Positions 36,507 to 44,975 of a stretch of DNA of 64,000 nucleotides are shown piece after piece. Below the pieces are notes generated by a model. It saw nothing but the letters and a program-made list of their open reading frames with translations. It had not been told where the DNA came from and did not search any database. Source of the DNA: Thiorhodococcus minor (GTDB taxonomy: Bacteria; Pseudomonadota; Gammaproteobacteria; Chromatiales; Chromatiaceae); the NCBI RefSeq assembly GCF_010820565.1, contig NZ_JAAIJQ010000016.1, positions 1 to 64,000 of the forward strand, given 5' to 3'. The translations under genes were made by a program, and so were the position numbers. How positions within the stretch are numbered: position 1 is the first letter of the stretch; every line of letters starts with the position of its first letter.

Positions 36507-37997
36507 CTAGCTGCGCTTCGAGACGGCCTCCGCACGACGGCAAATCTCGCGCGGAAGCCCCTTGAGCAGCACGCGATGCGCGGGCTCCAGCGAGAACCAG
36601 TAGAGCAGGCCCCAAACCCCGGCGGGATGCCAGTAGACCCTGGCAGTCAATCGCGTCCCGCCGCCCTCGCGCGGCTCCAGCTCGAATTCCAGCACGCCCG
36701 CGCCAGGCGCCCGCATGCCGAAGGCCAAGGTCAAGCGGCGCTCCGGCTCCACGCCGATGACCTTCCAATAGTCGATCTGATCGCCGACCCTGACCTCTTG
36801 CGGGTGACGGCGTCCGCGCCGCAGGCCCGGGCCGCCAACGGCCCAATCCATCCATTCCCGCACTGACCAGAGCCGGTCGAGATAATAGTAGCCATTCTCC
36901 CCGCCGATCGCGGAGACGACCTGCCAGACAGCCCCGGGACCCGCCCAGGTCTCGGCCTGGCCCGCCGCCTTCTTGGCGTAATAGGAATAGTCGATCTGTC
37001 GCTCGCGCACCGTAAAGGCCCCTTCCGTCCAACGCGTCACCATGGCCCCGCTGCGCTCGATGGCGAATGACGCCTCGACGGCCTCGCGAAACCCGAGCAG
37101 CCGCTGCGGCACCAGACGCCGCAGCTCCCGATCATCCGCATCGAAGTCATGCCGGAGACCCTCGATCAAGGCGCGCGCGATATTCGTCGGCACGGAGGTC
37201 ACCAGCCGCAGCCAGTAGGACGACAGCCGTGGCGTCAAGACGGGCACCGGGATGATCCAAGGCGGTCGGCGCCCGGCGGCCTCGGCCAATATGCACATCA
37301 TCTCGCCATAGGTCAGGGTCTCCGGGCCTGCCGCATCGTAGCAGTGCCCTGCCGCCTCCTCGATCCAGGGGATCTGGGCCAGATAGGTCAGCAGATTCTC
37401 GAGCGCGATGGGCGGCGACTTCGCCTGCACCCAGCGCGGCGTCACCATGACGGGCAGATGCAAGACCAGATCGCGCATCACCTCGAAGGCCGCGGATCCG
37501 GGTCCGACGATGATCCCCGCGCGCAGCTCGGTTACCGGCACGGCCCCCTGCCGCAGCACCTCACCCGTGTCGCGCCGCGAGACGATGTGCTCGCTCGCCG
37601 CGTCGTCCGGCACCAGCCCGCCGAGATAGACGATTCTCCGCACGCCCGCCTCGGCCGCGGCGGCGGCGAAGTTGCGCGCAGCCTCGAGGTCCAAGCGTCC
37701 GAAGTCCCGCCCGGCGGCCATGGAGTGGACCAGGTAGTAGGCCACTTCGACACCCTTGAGCGCGGGGACCAGGCTTTCCGGGACGAGGACATCCGCGGCG
37801 ATGATCTCCGCGCCCTTCCAGCCACGCGCCTCCAAGACGTCCGCGTGGCGCGACGAGGCGCGCACGGCTCGCCCCTCGGCGAGCAAGTGGACGACCAGAT
37901 GACTGCCGATGTAGCCACTGGCACCGAACACCAGCCAGCGTCCGCTATCCGCCACAGGACGGCTCCGCGAGGCCTCAGCTTCCCCTTGCTCGGTCAT
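36507..37997 (-). CDS. SDR-type oxidoreductase with DUF2867 C-terminal domain (YbjT-like)
   Basis: This 496-residue protein has a Rossmann N-terminus (RWLVFGASGYIGSHLV, NAD(P)-binding GxxGxxG) of the atypical SDR type, with YLVHSMAAGRDF and YLGGLV elements. It ends in a DUF2867/SRPBCC-like domain of about 140 residues (TEGAFTVRERQIDYSYYAK onward). The start at 37997 is preceded by GGAGGAG about ten bases upstream. Its stop lies 26 bases from the convergent LOV gene stop. Homologues are often near light- or pigment-related genes; the reaction is not known. Confidence 0.85.
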   Translation of the reverse strand: MTEQGEAEASRSRPVADSGRWLVFGASGYIGSHLVVHLLAEGRAVRASSRHADVLEARGWKGAEIIAADVLVPESLVPALKGVEVAYYLVHSMAAGRDFGRLDLEAARNFAAAAAEAGVRRIVYLGGLVPDDAASEHIVSRRDTGEVLRQGAVPVTELRAGIIVGPGSAAFEVMRDLVLHLPVMVTPRWVQAKSPPIALENLLTYLAQIPWIEEAAGHCYDAAGPETLTYGEMMCILAEAAGRRPPWIIPVPVLTPRLSSYWLRLVTSVPTNIARALIEGLRHDFDADDRELRRLVPQRLLGFREAVEASFAIERSGAMVTRWTEGAFTVRERQIDYSYYAKKAAGQAETWAGPGAVWQVVSAIGGENGYYYLDRLWSVREWMDWAVGGPGLRRGRRHPQEVRVGDQIDYWKVIGVEPERRLTLAFGMRAPGAGVLEFELEPREGGGTRLTARVYWHPAGVWGLLYWFSLEPAHRVLLKGLPREICRRAEAVSKRS

Positions 37998-38355
37998 TTC
38001 GCTTCGCTCCTCCCGAATCCGGGATCGGACATCGACATCCAATGGCTCGTCGCCTGAGTCGCCGTTGGGCTCCGGGTAGAGCCGCCGAGCCGGAAAGGCC
38101 CACGACGCGCTCGCGGAGATGCCGATCGGCAAACATCCGCATCGGCGTCATGAGACCTTGCTTAGGGCGGCCCCACCGGATTCCAACACAGCCTCCGTTG
38201 CCAGGCGCGCACCCGAGGTCAAGAGGCCAAATTCGCGCCATCGGGCGCAGCATCCCGCAACGGCTCGCAAGAGCCCATGTTTCTTTTGCCGCCGCCGGAC
38301 CCAATCTCGCACGCATCGACGCGTAATGCCAACAGCGCATGGAGCCAAGATTTCG

Positions 38356-39015
38356 ATGACAGCGAGATTCCGAATCGACGGGCTGAGCGGACGACTCATG
38401 CTCGTCCTTGCGATGCTTTTAGCCGGGGGCACTGCAATGGCGATCGAAGAGCCAAGCTACCAGGTCGTTCGCACCTATCCGGTGTTCGAGCTACGCCAGT
38501 ACGCGGCCTATGTCGTCGCCGAGACGGAGGTCCAAGGCGATTTCGACAAGGTGGGCAGCCAGGCCTTCCGGATTCTCGCCGACTACATCTTCGGCAACAA
38601 TGAGTCGAAGACGAAGATGGCGATGACGGCGCCGGTCAATCAACGGGCAGCCGGGGGCGAGAAGATCGCAATGACGGCCCCGGTCGGCCAGCGCCCCGGC
38701 GGCTCGGGCGCGGACCGCTATCTCTTGAGCTTCGTCATGCCTTCCAGCTACAGTCTGGACGCACTGCCCAAGCCGAAGGATCCGCGCGTCACCTTGCGCC
38801 CAGAGCCGGCCAAGCTGATGGCCGTTCGGCGCTATTCGGGGCGTTGGACGCTCAGCAACTACGAGAAAAACCGCCGTATCCTGCTCATGGCCCTCGATGA
38901 GGCCAAGCTCGAGGCCATCGGCGCCCCCCTCTACGCGCGCTACAACCCACCCTTCACGCCCTGGTTCCTGCGGCGCAACGAGGTCATGATCGAGGTCTCG
39001 CCCCCGCGCGATTGA
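38356..39015 (+). CDS. SOUL heme-binding family protein, exported
   Basis: The 219-residue precursor has a signal peptide (LMLVLAMLLAGGTAMA) and a SOUL/HBP domain: PSYQVVRTYPVFELRQYAAYVVAE, then KTKMAMTAPVNQ, YLLSFVMPSSYSLDALPKP and NPPFTPWFLRRNEVMIEV. SOUL proteins bind heme or tetrapyrroles with low affinity. Export implies a periplasmic role. The start at 38356 has GGAG about 11 bases upstream. It lies close to the LOV and SDR genes, which hints at tetrapyrrole or light stress handling; that is inference. Confidence 0.88.
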   Translation: MTARFRIDGLSGRLMLVLAMLLAGGTAMAIEEPSYQVVRTYPVFELRQYAAYVVAETEVQGDFDKVGSQAFRILADYIFGNNESKTKMAMTAPVNQRAAGGEKIAMTAPVGQRPGGSGADRYLLSFVMPSSYSLDALPKPKDPRVTLRPEPAKLMAVRRYSGRWTLSNYEKNRRILLMALDEAKLEAIGAPLYARYNPPFTPWFLRRNEVMIEVSPPRD

Positions 39016-39245
39016 GACGCGCAGAGATCCGCTCCGACGACGAAAGCTCGACCGCAGGCGCCCAAGAGCGCCCCCGCCCCCCCGCATCCGCTCCAGGTGC
39101 TATTTTCAGGGTGATGCCGGCGGTCCGAGAACCTCCCCGGGTGGATGGCAGTCCGCTATCCCAACGCAGCTCGGGGCCGCTAGGCCGCCCACAATGCGCT
39201 GGCTCGCGCCCATTGCGCTCGTCGTCGCCCAGGACAGGAGCATTC

Positions 39246-40124
39246 ATGACACCCGAATCGCTCGTCGCGCAGACCGAGACCCTCTTCTCCTTTCCGGACG
39301 CGGCCTATCGCGTGCAGGAGCTGATCGAGGCACCCTCCACGCGGGCTCAGGATCTCGCCGAGGTGATCCTCTGTGACGCGGCCCTGACCGCTCGCTTGCT
39401 GCGACTCGTCAACAGCCCGGTCTTCGCCCCCGCCTCCCCCGTCACCAAGGTCGCGCAAGCGGTGAACCTTCTCGGCACGCGCGCCTTGAGGGACCTGGTC
39501 TTCGCGACCTGCGCGATCGAGACATTCGCGGGCTTGCCGGAGGACGGGCTCAATATGGAGCATTTCTGGCGCTACTCGGTCACCAGCGGCATCGCCGCGC
39601 GCACGCTCGCCAGCGAGCGCGGCCTACCCGCGAGCGAGCACCTCTTCCTCATCGGCCTAGTGCATGGGCTGGGGAAGCTGATCCTGCTCAGCCAATGCCC
39701 AACGCAGGTCCGCGAGGTCATGCAACGCCTGGGCAAGACGGCGACGATTGAGGAGACCGCCGCAGCGGAAGAGCAGGTCCTAGGCTTCAACTACGCCGAG
39801 CTCGGCGCGACCCTGCTCAAGGCGTGGCGCTTCCCGGACAGCATTTGGGTGCCCGTCCAATATCACTTGCAGCCAGGGCGCGCGCCCACGCACCGGCTCG
39901 AGACCGAGACGCTCTGGGCCAGCGTCAGCGTCGCCAGCGACATGCTCGCCGCAGACCTGGCGAAAGGGGACGAGCCTGGCTCAGTCCAGATCCCCGAGCC
40001 CGAGAGAATCGCCAAGCCCTTGCGCCTGCCGGCGGAATCCATCGCCCGCCTGCCCCTTGAGATCGAGCTCGAGATCCTGGAGATGCTCGAGATCCTGATA
40101 CCCGGCTGCTCACTGATCCCATAG
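39246..40124 (+). CDS. HDOD-domain signalling protein
   Basis: This 292-residue protein is almost wholly an HDOD domain (ILCDAALTARLLRLVNSPVF, GTRALRDLVFATCAIETF, LIGLVHGLGKLILLSQ). HDOD domains resemble HD-GYP but lack the full metal site and often act in signal transduction by protein binding. The ATG follows AGGAGCATTC. No second output domain is present, in contrast to the HDOD-GGDEF protein at 60351-61865. Function in this organism is unknown. Confidence 0.9.
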   Translation: MTPESLVAQTETLFSFPDAAYRVQELIEAPSTRAQDLAEVILCDAALTARLLRLVNSPVFAPASPVTKVAQAVNLLGTRALRDLVFATCAIETFAGLPEDGLNMEHFWRYSVTSGIAARTLASERGLPASEHLFLIGLVHGLGKLILLSQCPTQVREVMQRLGKTATIEETAAAEEQVLGFNYAELGATLLKAWRFPDSIWVPVQYHLQPGRAPTHRLETETLWASVSVASDMLAADLAKGDEPGSVQIPEPERIAKPLRLPAESIARLPLEIELEILEMLEILIPGCSLIP

Positions 40125-40482
40125 GCGGCACCGCGAACGCCCTTGCACCCTAAAAGGGACCATCAGCTTCCAGCCCTCACGGGTCATGCCGAGCAGTCAC
40201 GAGCCGGTCCCGTGGGCTCGAACGCCGGGACGACCACCGCATTCGCCAGCGGCATCACACACTCAGATCAATAGAGTCCTGCCTCTTTGGTAACGACTCG
40301 ATCTGGACCGCCTGGCCAGCCCCGCTCTCGACGGGCTTCGCCCTCAGCCTGTCGGCGCGGTCGCGCAAGGACGGCTTCCAAGCAGCACCAGAAGACGCTC
40401 CTCCAAGATCCTGCGAATCCCCCGCAGAGATCCAGGAGCATTTTGCTTGGTCATCTCCCCGACAAGTCGTTGCCCTGCCCTT

Positions 40483-40498
40483 TGTCGCAAACCCCTCA
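40483..40498 (+). promoter_or_regulatory. Degenerate NifA activator site
   Basis: TGTCGCAAACCCCTCA has the TGT-N10-xCA layout with one mismatch from TGT-N10-ACA. Its centre lies about 84 bases before the predicted nifV start point, as does the perfect site before nifE. Confidence 0.4.
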
Positions 40499-40548
40499 AT
40501 CGCCACCACAGAGGCACCTAAGAGTCTGATAAATCAGCAGCAAATGAA

Positions 40549-40564
40549 CGGCACAGGCTTTGCT
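40549..40564 (+). promoter_or_regulatory. Sigma-54 (-24/-12) promoter of nifV
   Basis: CGGCACAGGCTTTGCT matches the TGGCAC-N5-TTGC consensus with only the first T replaced. GG (40550-40551) and GC (40562-40563) are ten bases apart. The expected start near 40575 leaves a short leader with AGGAG at 40586-40590 before the ATG at 40603. Confidence 0.8.
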
Positions 40565-40602
40565 TCAGTGAACGCAACGGCACTCAGGAGTCAGCCACGG
40601 CA

Positions 40603-41751
40603 ATGAAGCAGAGCAAGGTCACCATCAACGACACCACCTTACGCGACGGCGAGCAGTCGGCTGGCGTCGCCTTCTCCCTGGAGGAGAAGCTGGCGATCGC
40701 ACGCGGCCTTGACACGCTCGGGGTTCCCGAGCTCGAGATCGGCATCCCGGCCATGGGCGAGGAGGAGTGCGAATCCATCCGCGCCGTGGCGGCATTGGGA
40801 TTGTCGGCGCGCTTGATGGTGTGGACCCGAATGCTCCCGCAAGACATGGCGCTCTGCGGCGACCTGGGCGTCGACATGGTGGATCTCTCCATCCCGCTGT
40901 CGGACCAGCAGATTGCGCGCAAGCTCGGCCGCGACCGCGACTGGGTGCTGCGGCAGATCCGCACCCAGGTCCGCGCGGCCCAGGACCTGGGGCTGGATGT
41001 CTGCGTCGGTGCCGAGGACGCCTCCCGCGCCGATCCCGAGCTGCTGTGGCTGGCCGCCGAGGCCGCCCAAGAGGCCGGTGCCCGCCGCTTCCGCTTCGCC
41101 GATACGGTCGGGCTAATGGACCCCTTCGCCGTCTACGAGCGCATCCGCGATCTGCGCGCCATCGTCGATCTGGAGATCGAGATGCACGCCCACAACGACC
41201 TCGGCATGGCGACGGCAAATACCCTGGCGGCCGTGCGCGGCGGTGCGACCCATGTCAACACCACGGTCCACGGGCTCGGCGAGCGCGCTGGCAATGCCCC
41301 GCTGGAAGAAGTCGCGATGGGGCTGCGCCACACCCAGAACATCGACACAGGCGTCCATCTGCATCACTTCGAGAGCCTCTCGCAGCTGGTCGCCCAGGCC
41401 TCCGGCCGCCCGGTCTGCTGGCACAAGAGCTTGGTTGGACTCGGCGCCTTCACCCATGAGGCAGGCATCCATGTCGATGGTCTGCTCAAGGACCCATTGA
41501 ACTACCAAGGCGTCGACCCCGCCGAGCTGGGGCGAGCCCACCGCATGGTGCTCGGCAAACACTCCGGCAAGCACGCCGTCCAGCAGATCTATGCGGAGCT
41601 GTTGCGCTTCGAGCTCGACACCGACCAGGCCGAGCGGGTGCTGCCCCTGGTGCGGCGCTTCGTCACCGAGACCAAGCGCAGCCCCGAGACGGGCGACCTG
41701 AGACGCTTTCTGACCGAAATCGGCCACCCACAGGCCGCATTGCTCCAGTAG
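40603..41751 (+). CDS. nifV: Homocitrate synthase NifV
   Basis: This 382-residue enzyme condenses acetyl-CoA with 2-oxoglutarate to R-homocitrate, the organic ligand of FeMo-co. DRE-TIM motifs are intact: [36 protein letters not shown] and the metal-binding [15 protein letters not shown]. The C-terminal region [30 protein letters not shown] is typical of NifV rather than LeuA. It heads nif block II behind a sigma-54 promoter and is followed by cysE. Confidence 0.96.
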   Translation: MKQSKVTINDTTLRDGEQSAGVAFSLEEKLAIARGLDTLGVPELEIGIPAMGEEECESIRAVAALGLSARLMVWTRMLPQDMALCGDLGVDMVDLSIPLSDQQIARKLGRDRDWVLRQIRTQVRAAQDLGLDVCVGAEDASRADPELLWLAAEAAQEAGARRFRFADTVGLMDPFAVYERIRDLRAIVDLEIEMHAHNDLGMATANTLAAVRGGATHVNTTVHGLGERAGNAPLEEVAMGLRHTQNIDTGVHLHHFESLSQLVAQASGRPVCWHKSLVGLGAFTHEAGIHVDGLLKDPLNYQGVDPAELGRAHRMVLGKHSGKHAVQQIYAELLRFELDTDQAERVLPLVRRFVTETKRSPETGDLRRFLTEIGHPQAALLQ

Positions 41752-41772
41752 TCGGTGCGGGAGACCCCAGAC

Positions 41773-42555
41773 ATGAGCGAGGCCATTCTAGAGCGACCGA
41801 TCGAGCCAGGTGTCTGGTCGACCATCGCCGAGGACGTGGACTGCATCTTCGAGCGCGACCCGGCGGCGCGCACGCGCTTCGAGGTCTACACGACCTACCC
41901 CGGGGTCCATGCCGTCATCCTCTATCGCCTGGCGCACCCGCTCTGGGGGCGCGGCTGGCGCTGGCTGCCGCGCTTCATGTCCTACATCGCGCGGATCTGG
42001 ACCAGCATCGACATTCATCCCGGCGCCACCATCGGCCGCCGCTTCTTCATCGATCATGGCGCCGGCGTCGTCATCGGCGAGACGGCCGAGATCGGCGACG
42101 ACGTTACCCTCTACCATGGGGTCACCCTAGGCGGCACCTCCTGGCGCAAGGGCAAACGCCACCCGACGCTCGGTGACGGCTGCGTGGTCGGCGCCGGGGC
42201 CAAGATTCTCGGTCCTGTGATCCTCGGCGGACACGTCAAGGTCGGGGCCAACTCGGTCGTGATCGGCAATGTGCCGGAAGACAGCACGGTGGTTGGCATC
42301 CCGGCCAAGGTGGTCAAGTCGCGCAAATCGCACAACCTCACCCCGCACGGTATCGACCTCGACCATCACCTGATCCCGGACCCGGTCGCCGGGGCCATCT
42401 CCTGCCTGCTGGAGCGTATCCGTCACCTGGAGCAAGAGATCGGGATTCACGGTTGCCTGCCGGGCGGCACCGAGCAGGAAGACGAGTGCGGAAGCTGCGA
42501 AGCGATCCAGGTCTGCGAGCCACCCGACCGGCGCGAGCACCTCACGGAGGCATAG
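41773..42555 (+). CDS. cysE: Serine O-acetyltransferase (nif-linked CysE)
   Basis: This 260-residue enzyme acetylates Ser for Cys synthesis. The left-handed beta-helix of hexapeptide repeats is clear ([41 protein letters not shown]), with the catalytic His in FIDHGAG. The C-terminus carries a short Cys-containing tail ([15 protein letters not shown]) that is not usual for CysE and may alter regulation. Nif-clustered CysE is thought to boost cysteine supply for Fe-S cluster assembly. The gap to nifV is 21 bases and to the next gene 4 bases. Confidence 0.92.
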   Translation: MSEAILERPIEPGVWSTIAEDVDCIFERDPAARTRFEVYTTYPGVHAVILYRLAHPLWGRGWRWLPRFMSYIARIWTSIDIHPGATIGRRFFIDHGAGVVIGETAEIGDDVTLYHGVTLGGTSWRKGKRHPTLGDGCVVGAGAKILGPVILGGHVKVGANSVVIGNVPEDSTVVGIPAKVVKSRKSHNLTPHGIDLDHHLIPDPVAGAISCLLERIRHLEQEIGIHGCLPGGTEQEDECGSCEAIQVCEPPDRREHLTEA

Positions 42556-42559
42556 AGAA

Positions 42560-43102
42560 ATGGATCTTCTGGACTTCAACGGCGAGGACATGTACTTCGA
42601 CGAGCCGGTCAGCCCGGAGGTCGAGTCGCTGCTCGCCGACGCGGCATCCCGCTATGGCGAGCCCGGCGCCGAGCTGAGCCTGCTGCACGCCTATTTTCTC
42701 GAGCCGCAGCACCTCAGCGTGCTCGTCGCCCTCTATCGCTATTTCTATTACAGGCACCGCTACCAAGAGGCCCTCATCATCGCGGACCGCGCTATCGCGC
42801 TCAGCGCCGAGCGCCTCGGCATCAGGGTGCACTGGCGCGAGCTGACCGAGGCGCACCTCGGCCACTCCGTGCAGGTCTCCATGGCTCTGACACGCTTCCT
42901 GCTGCTCGCACTCAAGGGCGCGGGCTACCTGCTGATGAGGCAGAACCGTCCAGCGGAGGCCCTGGAGCGCTTCGAGAAGCTCGCGGAGATCGACACCAGC
43001 GACCGGCTCGGCATCAATGAGCTGCTATCCATGGCGCGCAATGCCGTCGCCGAGGAGCAGATCGCCGGAGCCGGCGACAACGTGCGCTTCCTCGGACGCT
43101 GA
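42560..43102 (+). CDS. TPR-type protein of nif block II, function unknown
   Basis: The 180-residue protein begins MDLLDFNGEDMYFDEPVSPEVESLLADA. It has TPR-like helical pairs: LSVLVALYRYFYYRHRYQEALIIADRAI and AGYLLMRQNRPAEALERFEKLAEIDTSD. No catalytic motif is seen. It starts 4 bases after cysE and precedes nifW, so it belongs to the nif operon. A role as an adaptor for Nif maturation factors is an inference. Similar TPR genes occur in nif clusters of related bacteria. Confidence 0.8.
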   Translation: MDLLDFNGEDMYFDEPVSPEVESLLADAASRYGEPGAELSLLHAYFLEPQHLSVLVALYRYFYYRHRYQEALIIADRAIALSAERLGIRVHWRELTEAHLGHSVQVSMALTRFLLLALKGAGYLLMRQNRPAEALERFEKLAEIDTSDRLGINELLSMARNAVAEEQIAGAGDNVRFLGR

Positions 43103-43125
43103 CGACAAGACAAGATGGATGAGAT

Positions 43126-43206
43126 GTAGGCTGAGCAAGCGCAGCGCAGTCCACCAGACCGCGACAGCGCGATCCCATGCGGACTTCGCACGCTGATCCA
43201 ACCTAC
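43126..43206. repeat. GTAGGGTGGAC repeat, copy D (degenerate)
   Basis: GTAGG (43126-43130) pairs with CCTAC (43202-43206). The inner GCGCAGTCCACC and GCGGACTTCGCACGC blocks are recognisable in the family order, with drift in the outer arms. It fills the gap between the TPR gene and nifW. Confidence 0.65.
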
Positions 43207-43249
43207 TGCCAGAAACCGAGCCCAACCCCCTCGACCCCCGGAGGCGAGC

Positions 43250-43594
43250 ATGACCAACGAAGATTTCGAGCTCGATATGAGCGAGCTTTCCAGCGCCGAG
43301 GAATTCCTCGAGTATTTCGGCATCGAGTACGAGCGCGGCATCGTGCAAGTCAATCGCCTGCACATTCTGCAGCGCTTCCATGACTATCTCGCCCAGGCGG
43401 ACGAGATGCCCGAGAGCGCCGATGCACAGTGGGCGCTCCACGCGGACCTGCTCAAGGCCGCCTACGCGGACTTCGTCTCCTCCGACGCCGCCACCGAGAA
43501 GGTCTTCCGCGTCTTCCGCATGAACGAGCCCAAGCAAGTCGCCGTTCCGCTCAGCGACCTCATGGAGCAGGTTCCGCATGCGCCCTCAGTATGA
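43250..43594 (+). CDS. nifW: Nitrogenase-stabilising/protective protein NifW
   Basis: NifW (114 residues) stabilises the MoFe protein, especially in the presence of oxygen, and interacts with NifZ. Landmarks are LSSAEEFLEYFGIEYERGIVQVNRLHILQRFHDYL and AYADFVSSDAATEKVFRVFR. Size is normal. Its last 17 bases overlap the start of the nifZM gene, coupling their translation. A dispersed repeat precedes it, but it is still within the operon. Confidence 0.95.
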   Translation: MTNEDFELDMSELSSAEEFLEYFGIEYERGIVQVNRLHILQRFHDYLAQADEMPESADAQWALHADLLKAAYADFVSSDAATEKVFRVFRMNEPKQVAVPLSDLMEQVPHAPSV

Positions 43595-44975
43595 CTATGG
43601 CGACGAGGTCCGCGTCTTGCGCAATGTGCGCAACGACGGGACCTTTCCTGGCGAGCCCACTGGCACCCTGCTGATCCGGCGGGGCAGCACGGGCTTCGTC
43701 AAGGACGTCGGCACCTTTCTGCAGGACCAGATCATCTACTCCGTGCACTTCCTCGACAGCGACCGCATCGTCGGCTGCCGCGAGGAGGAGCTGCAGCCAG
43801 TGGACGCGCCTTGGACTCCCAGTCGCTTCGAGTTCCGCGACCAGGTCGCTACGTCCCGCCCGCTCGGCGTCGAAGGGCGCGTGATGGTCGATACGGGTGA
43901 GGTCGGCGAAGTCATCCGCGTCCTGCGCGACCACCCGGGTGGCGTCGCTTATCACGTGCACTTTCCGGGTCGCAATACCCTCATCGTTCCGGAGGCGGCC
44001 CTGACAGAGGCGCCTGAGGACGATACGGCAAGCTCAGGCACGGGGCCTCCTAGACAGACAACCACCACCAGCACCATGACCATGAGCCTCTCCTACGCCA
44101 CCCAACAAGAGCCCAGCTCCGAGTACCGCTACCACTTGCTCCGCGCGGCCACCGAGCGCTTCCAGAGCGGACTGGCCGGATTGGACGAGGAGCAGATGCA
44201 GCAAGTCGAGCGACAGGCCCAGCAGACGTTCGATCTGGAAAGCCTGGTGCTGTCGACCAGCGAAGCGCGGGATACCCTGATTCCCGAGCCACGGCTGGAC
44301 GACGCCGTCACCGAGATCCGTGACCGCTACCCGGATGCGGCCGCCTTCGCAGCCGAGCTGGACGCCAACGGCCTCGACGAGACCGCGCTGCGCGGTGCCT
44401 TGCATCGCGAGCTGGTCTTCGACGCCGTCATGCAGCGCATCGGCAGCCGCGCGGAGCCGGTCAACGAGACCGACGAGCGCCTTTTCTACGAGCTGCACCA
44501 CGAGCGCTTCACCGCACCCGAGCGCCGCGGCGCACGCCACATCCTCATCACCATCAACGAGGAGTACGCGGAGAACGGCCGCGAGGCCGCGCGTGCACGC
44601 ATCGACCAGATCGCTGCAGCCCTGAAGAAGCGCCCGGAGGACTTCGGCAAGCTGGCCCAAGCGCACTCCGAGTGCCCCACGGCCATGCAGCAGGGCCAGC
44701 TCGGCACCATTGCCCGCGGGCAGCTCTACCCCGAGCTGGACGCCGTGCTCTTCACACTCGAGCCAGGGCAGATCAGCGGGGTCGTGGAATCCGAGATCGG
44801 CCTCCACCTGCTGCTCTGTGAAATGGCGGAGCCGGTCACCACTGTCACCTTCGAGCAGGCGCGCACGAAGATCCATGCCATCCTGGACACCCGCCGGCGG
44901 CGGGAATGTCAGAAGAGCTGGATCGCTGCGCTCAAGCAACAGGCACCACCGCGAACGGAGGTCTCGACGGCATGA
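43578..44975 (+). CDS. nifZM: NifZ-NifM fusion protein
   Basis: This 465-residue product joins two usually separate proteins. Residues 1-150 are NifZ (MRPQYDYGDEVRVLRNVRND, then a second, related domain), which aids P-cluster maturation. After a Thr-rich linker (TTTTSTMTMSLS), residues of about 175-460 are NifM, a parvulin-type prolyl isomerase needed to mature the Fe protein: the PPIase core includes GARHILITINEEY and GQLGTIARGQLYPELDAVLF. An in-frame ATG at 44076 could restart NifM, but no ribosome site precedes it. The stop overlaps clpX by 4 bases. Confidence 0.93.
   Translation: MRPQYDYGDEVRVLRNVRNDGTFPGEPTGTLLIRRGSTGFVKDVGTFLQDQIIYSVHFLDSDRIVGCREEELQPVDAPWTPSRFEFRDQVATSRPLGVEGRVMVDTGEVGEVIRVLRDHPGGVAYHVHFPGRNTLIVPEAALTEAPEDDTASSGTGPPRQTTTTSTMTMSLSYATQQEPSSEYRYHLLRAATERFQSGLAGLDEEQMQQVERQAQQTFDLESLVLSTSEARDTLIPEPRLDDAVTEIRDRYPDAAAFAAELDANGLDETALRGALHRELVFDAVMQRIGSRAEPVNETDERLFYELHHERFTAPERRGARHILITINEEYAENGREAARARIDQIAAALKKRPEDFGKLAQAHSECPTAMQQGQLGTIARGQLYPELDAVLFTLEPGQISGVVESEIGLHLLLCEMAEPVTTVTFEQARTKIHAILDTRRRRECQKSWIAALKQQAPPRTEVSTA

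Larger units (their letters stand above)
40125..40602. other. 478-bp region upstream of nif block II
   Basis: No gene is credible here; a minus-strand open frame at 40255-40509 has no family features. The right end holds the sigma-54 promoter and possible NifA half-site listed separately, with a perfect 12-bp inverted repeat CTGATAAATCAG (40526-40537) between them. Confidence 0.6.

Noticed and set aside
40255-40509. 84-codon minus-strand ORF in the region upstream of nifV
   Set aside because: No recognisable family motif or convincing Shine-Dalgarno site, and no neighbour on the same strand; it overlaps the candidate NifA site region.
44076-44975. Separate nifM gene starting at internal ATG 44076
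   Set aside because: No Shine-Dalgarno sequence lies upstream, the linker is in frame with NifZ, and there is no stop between them. A single fusion product is the simpler reading.
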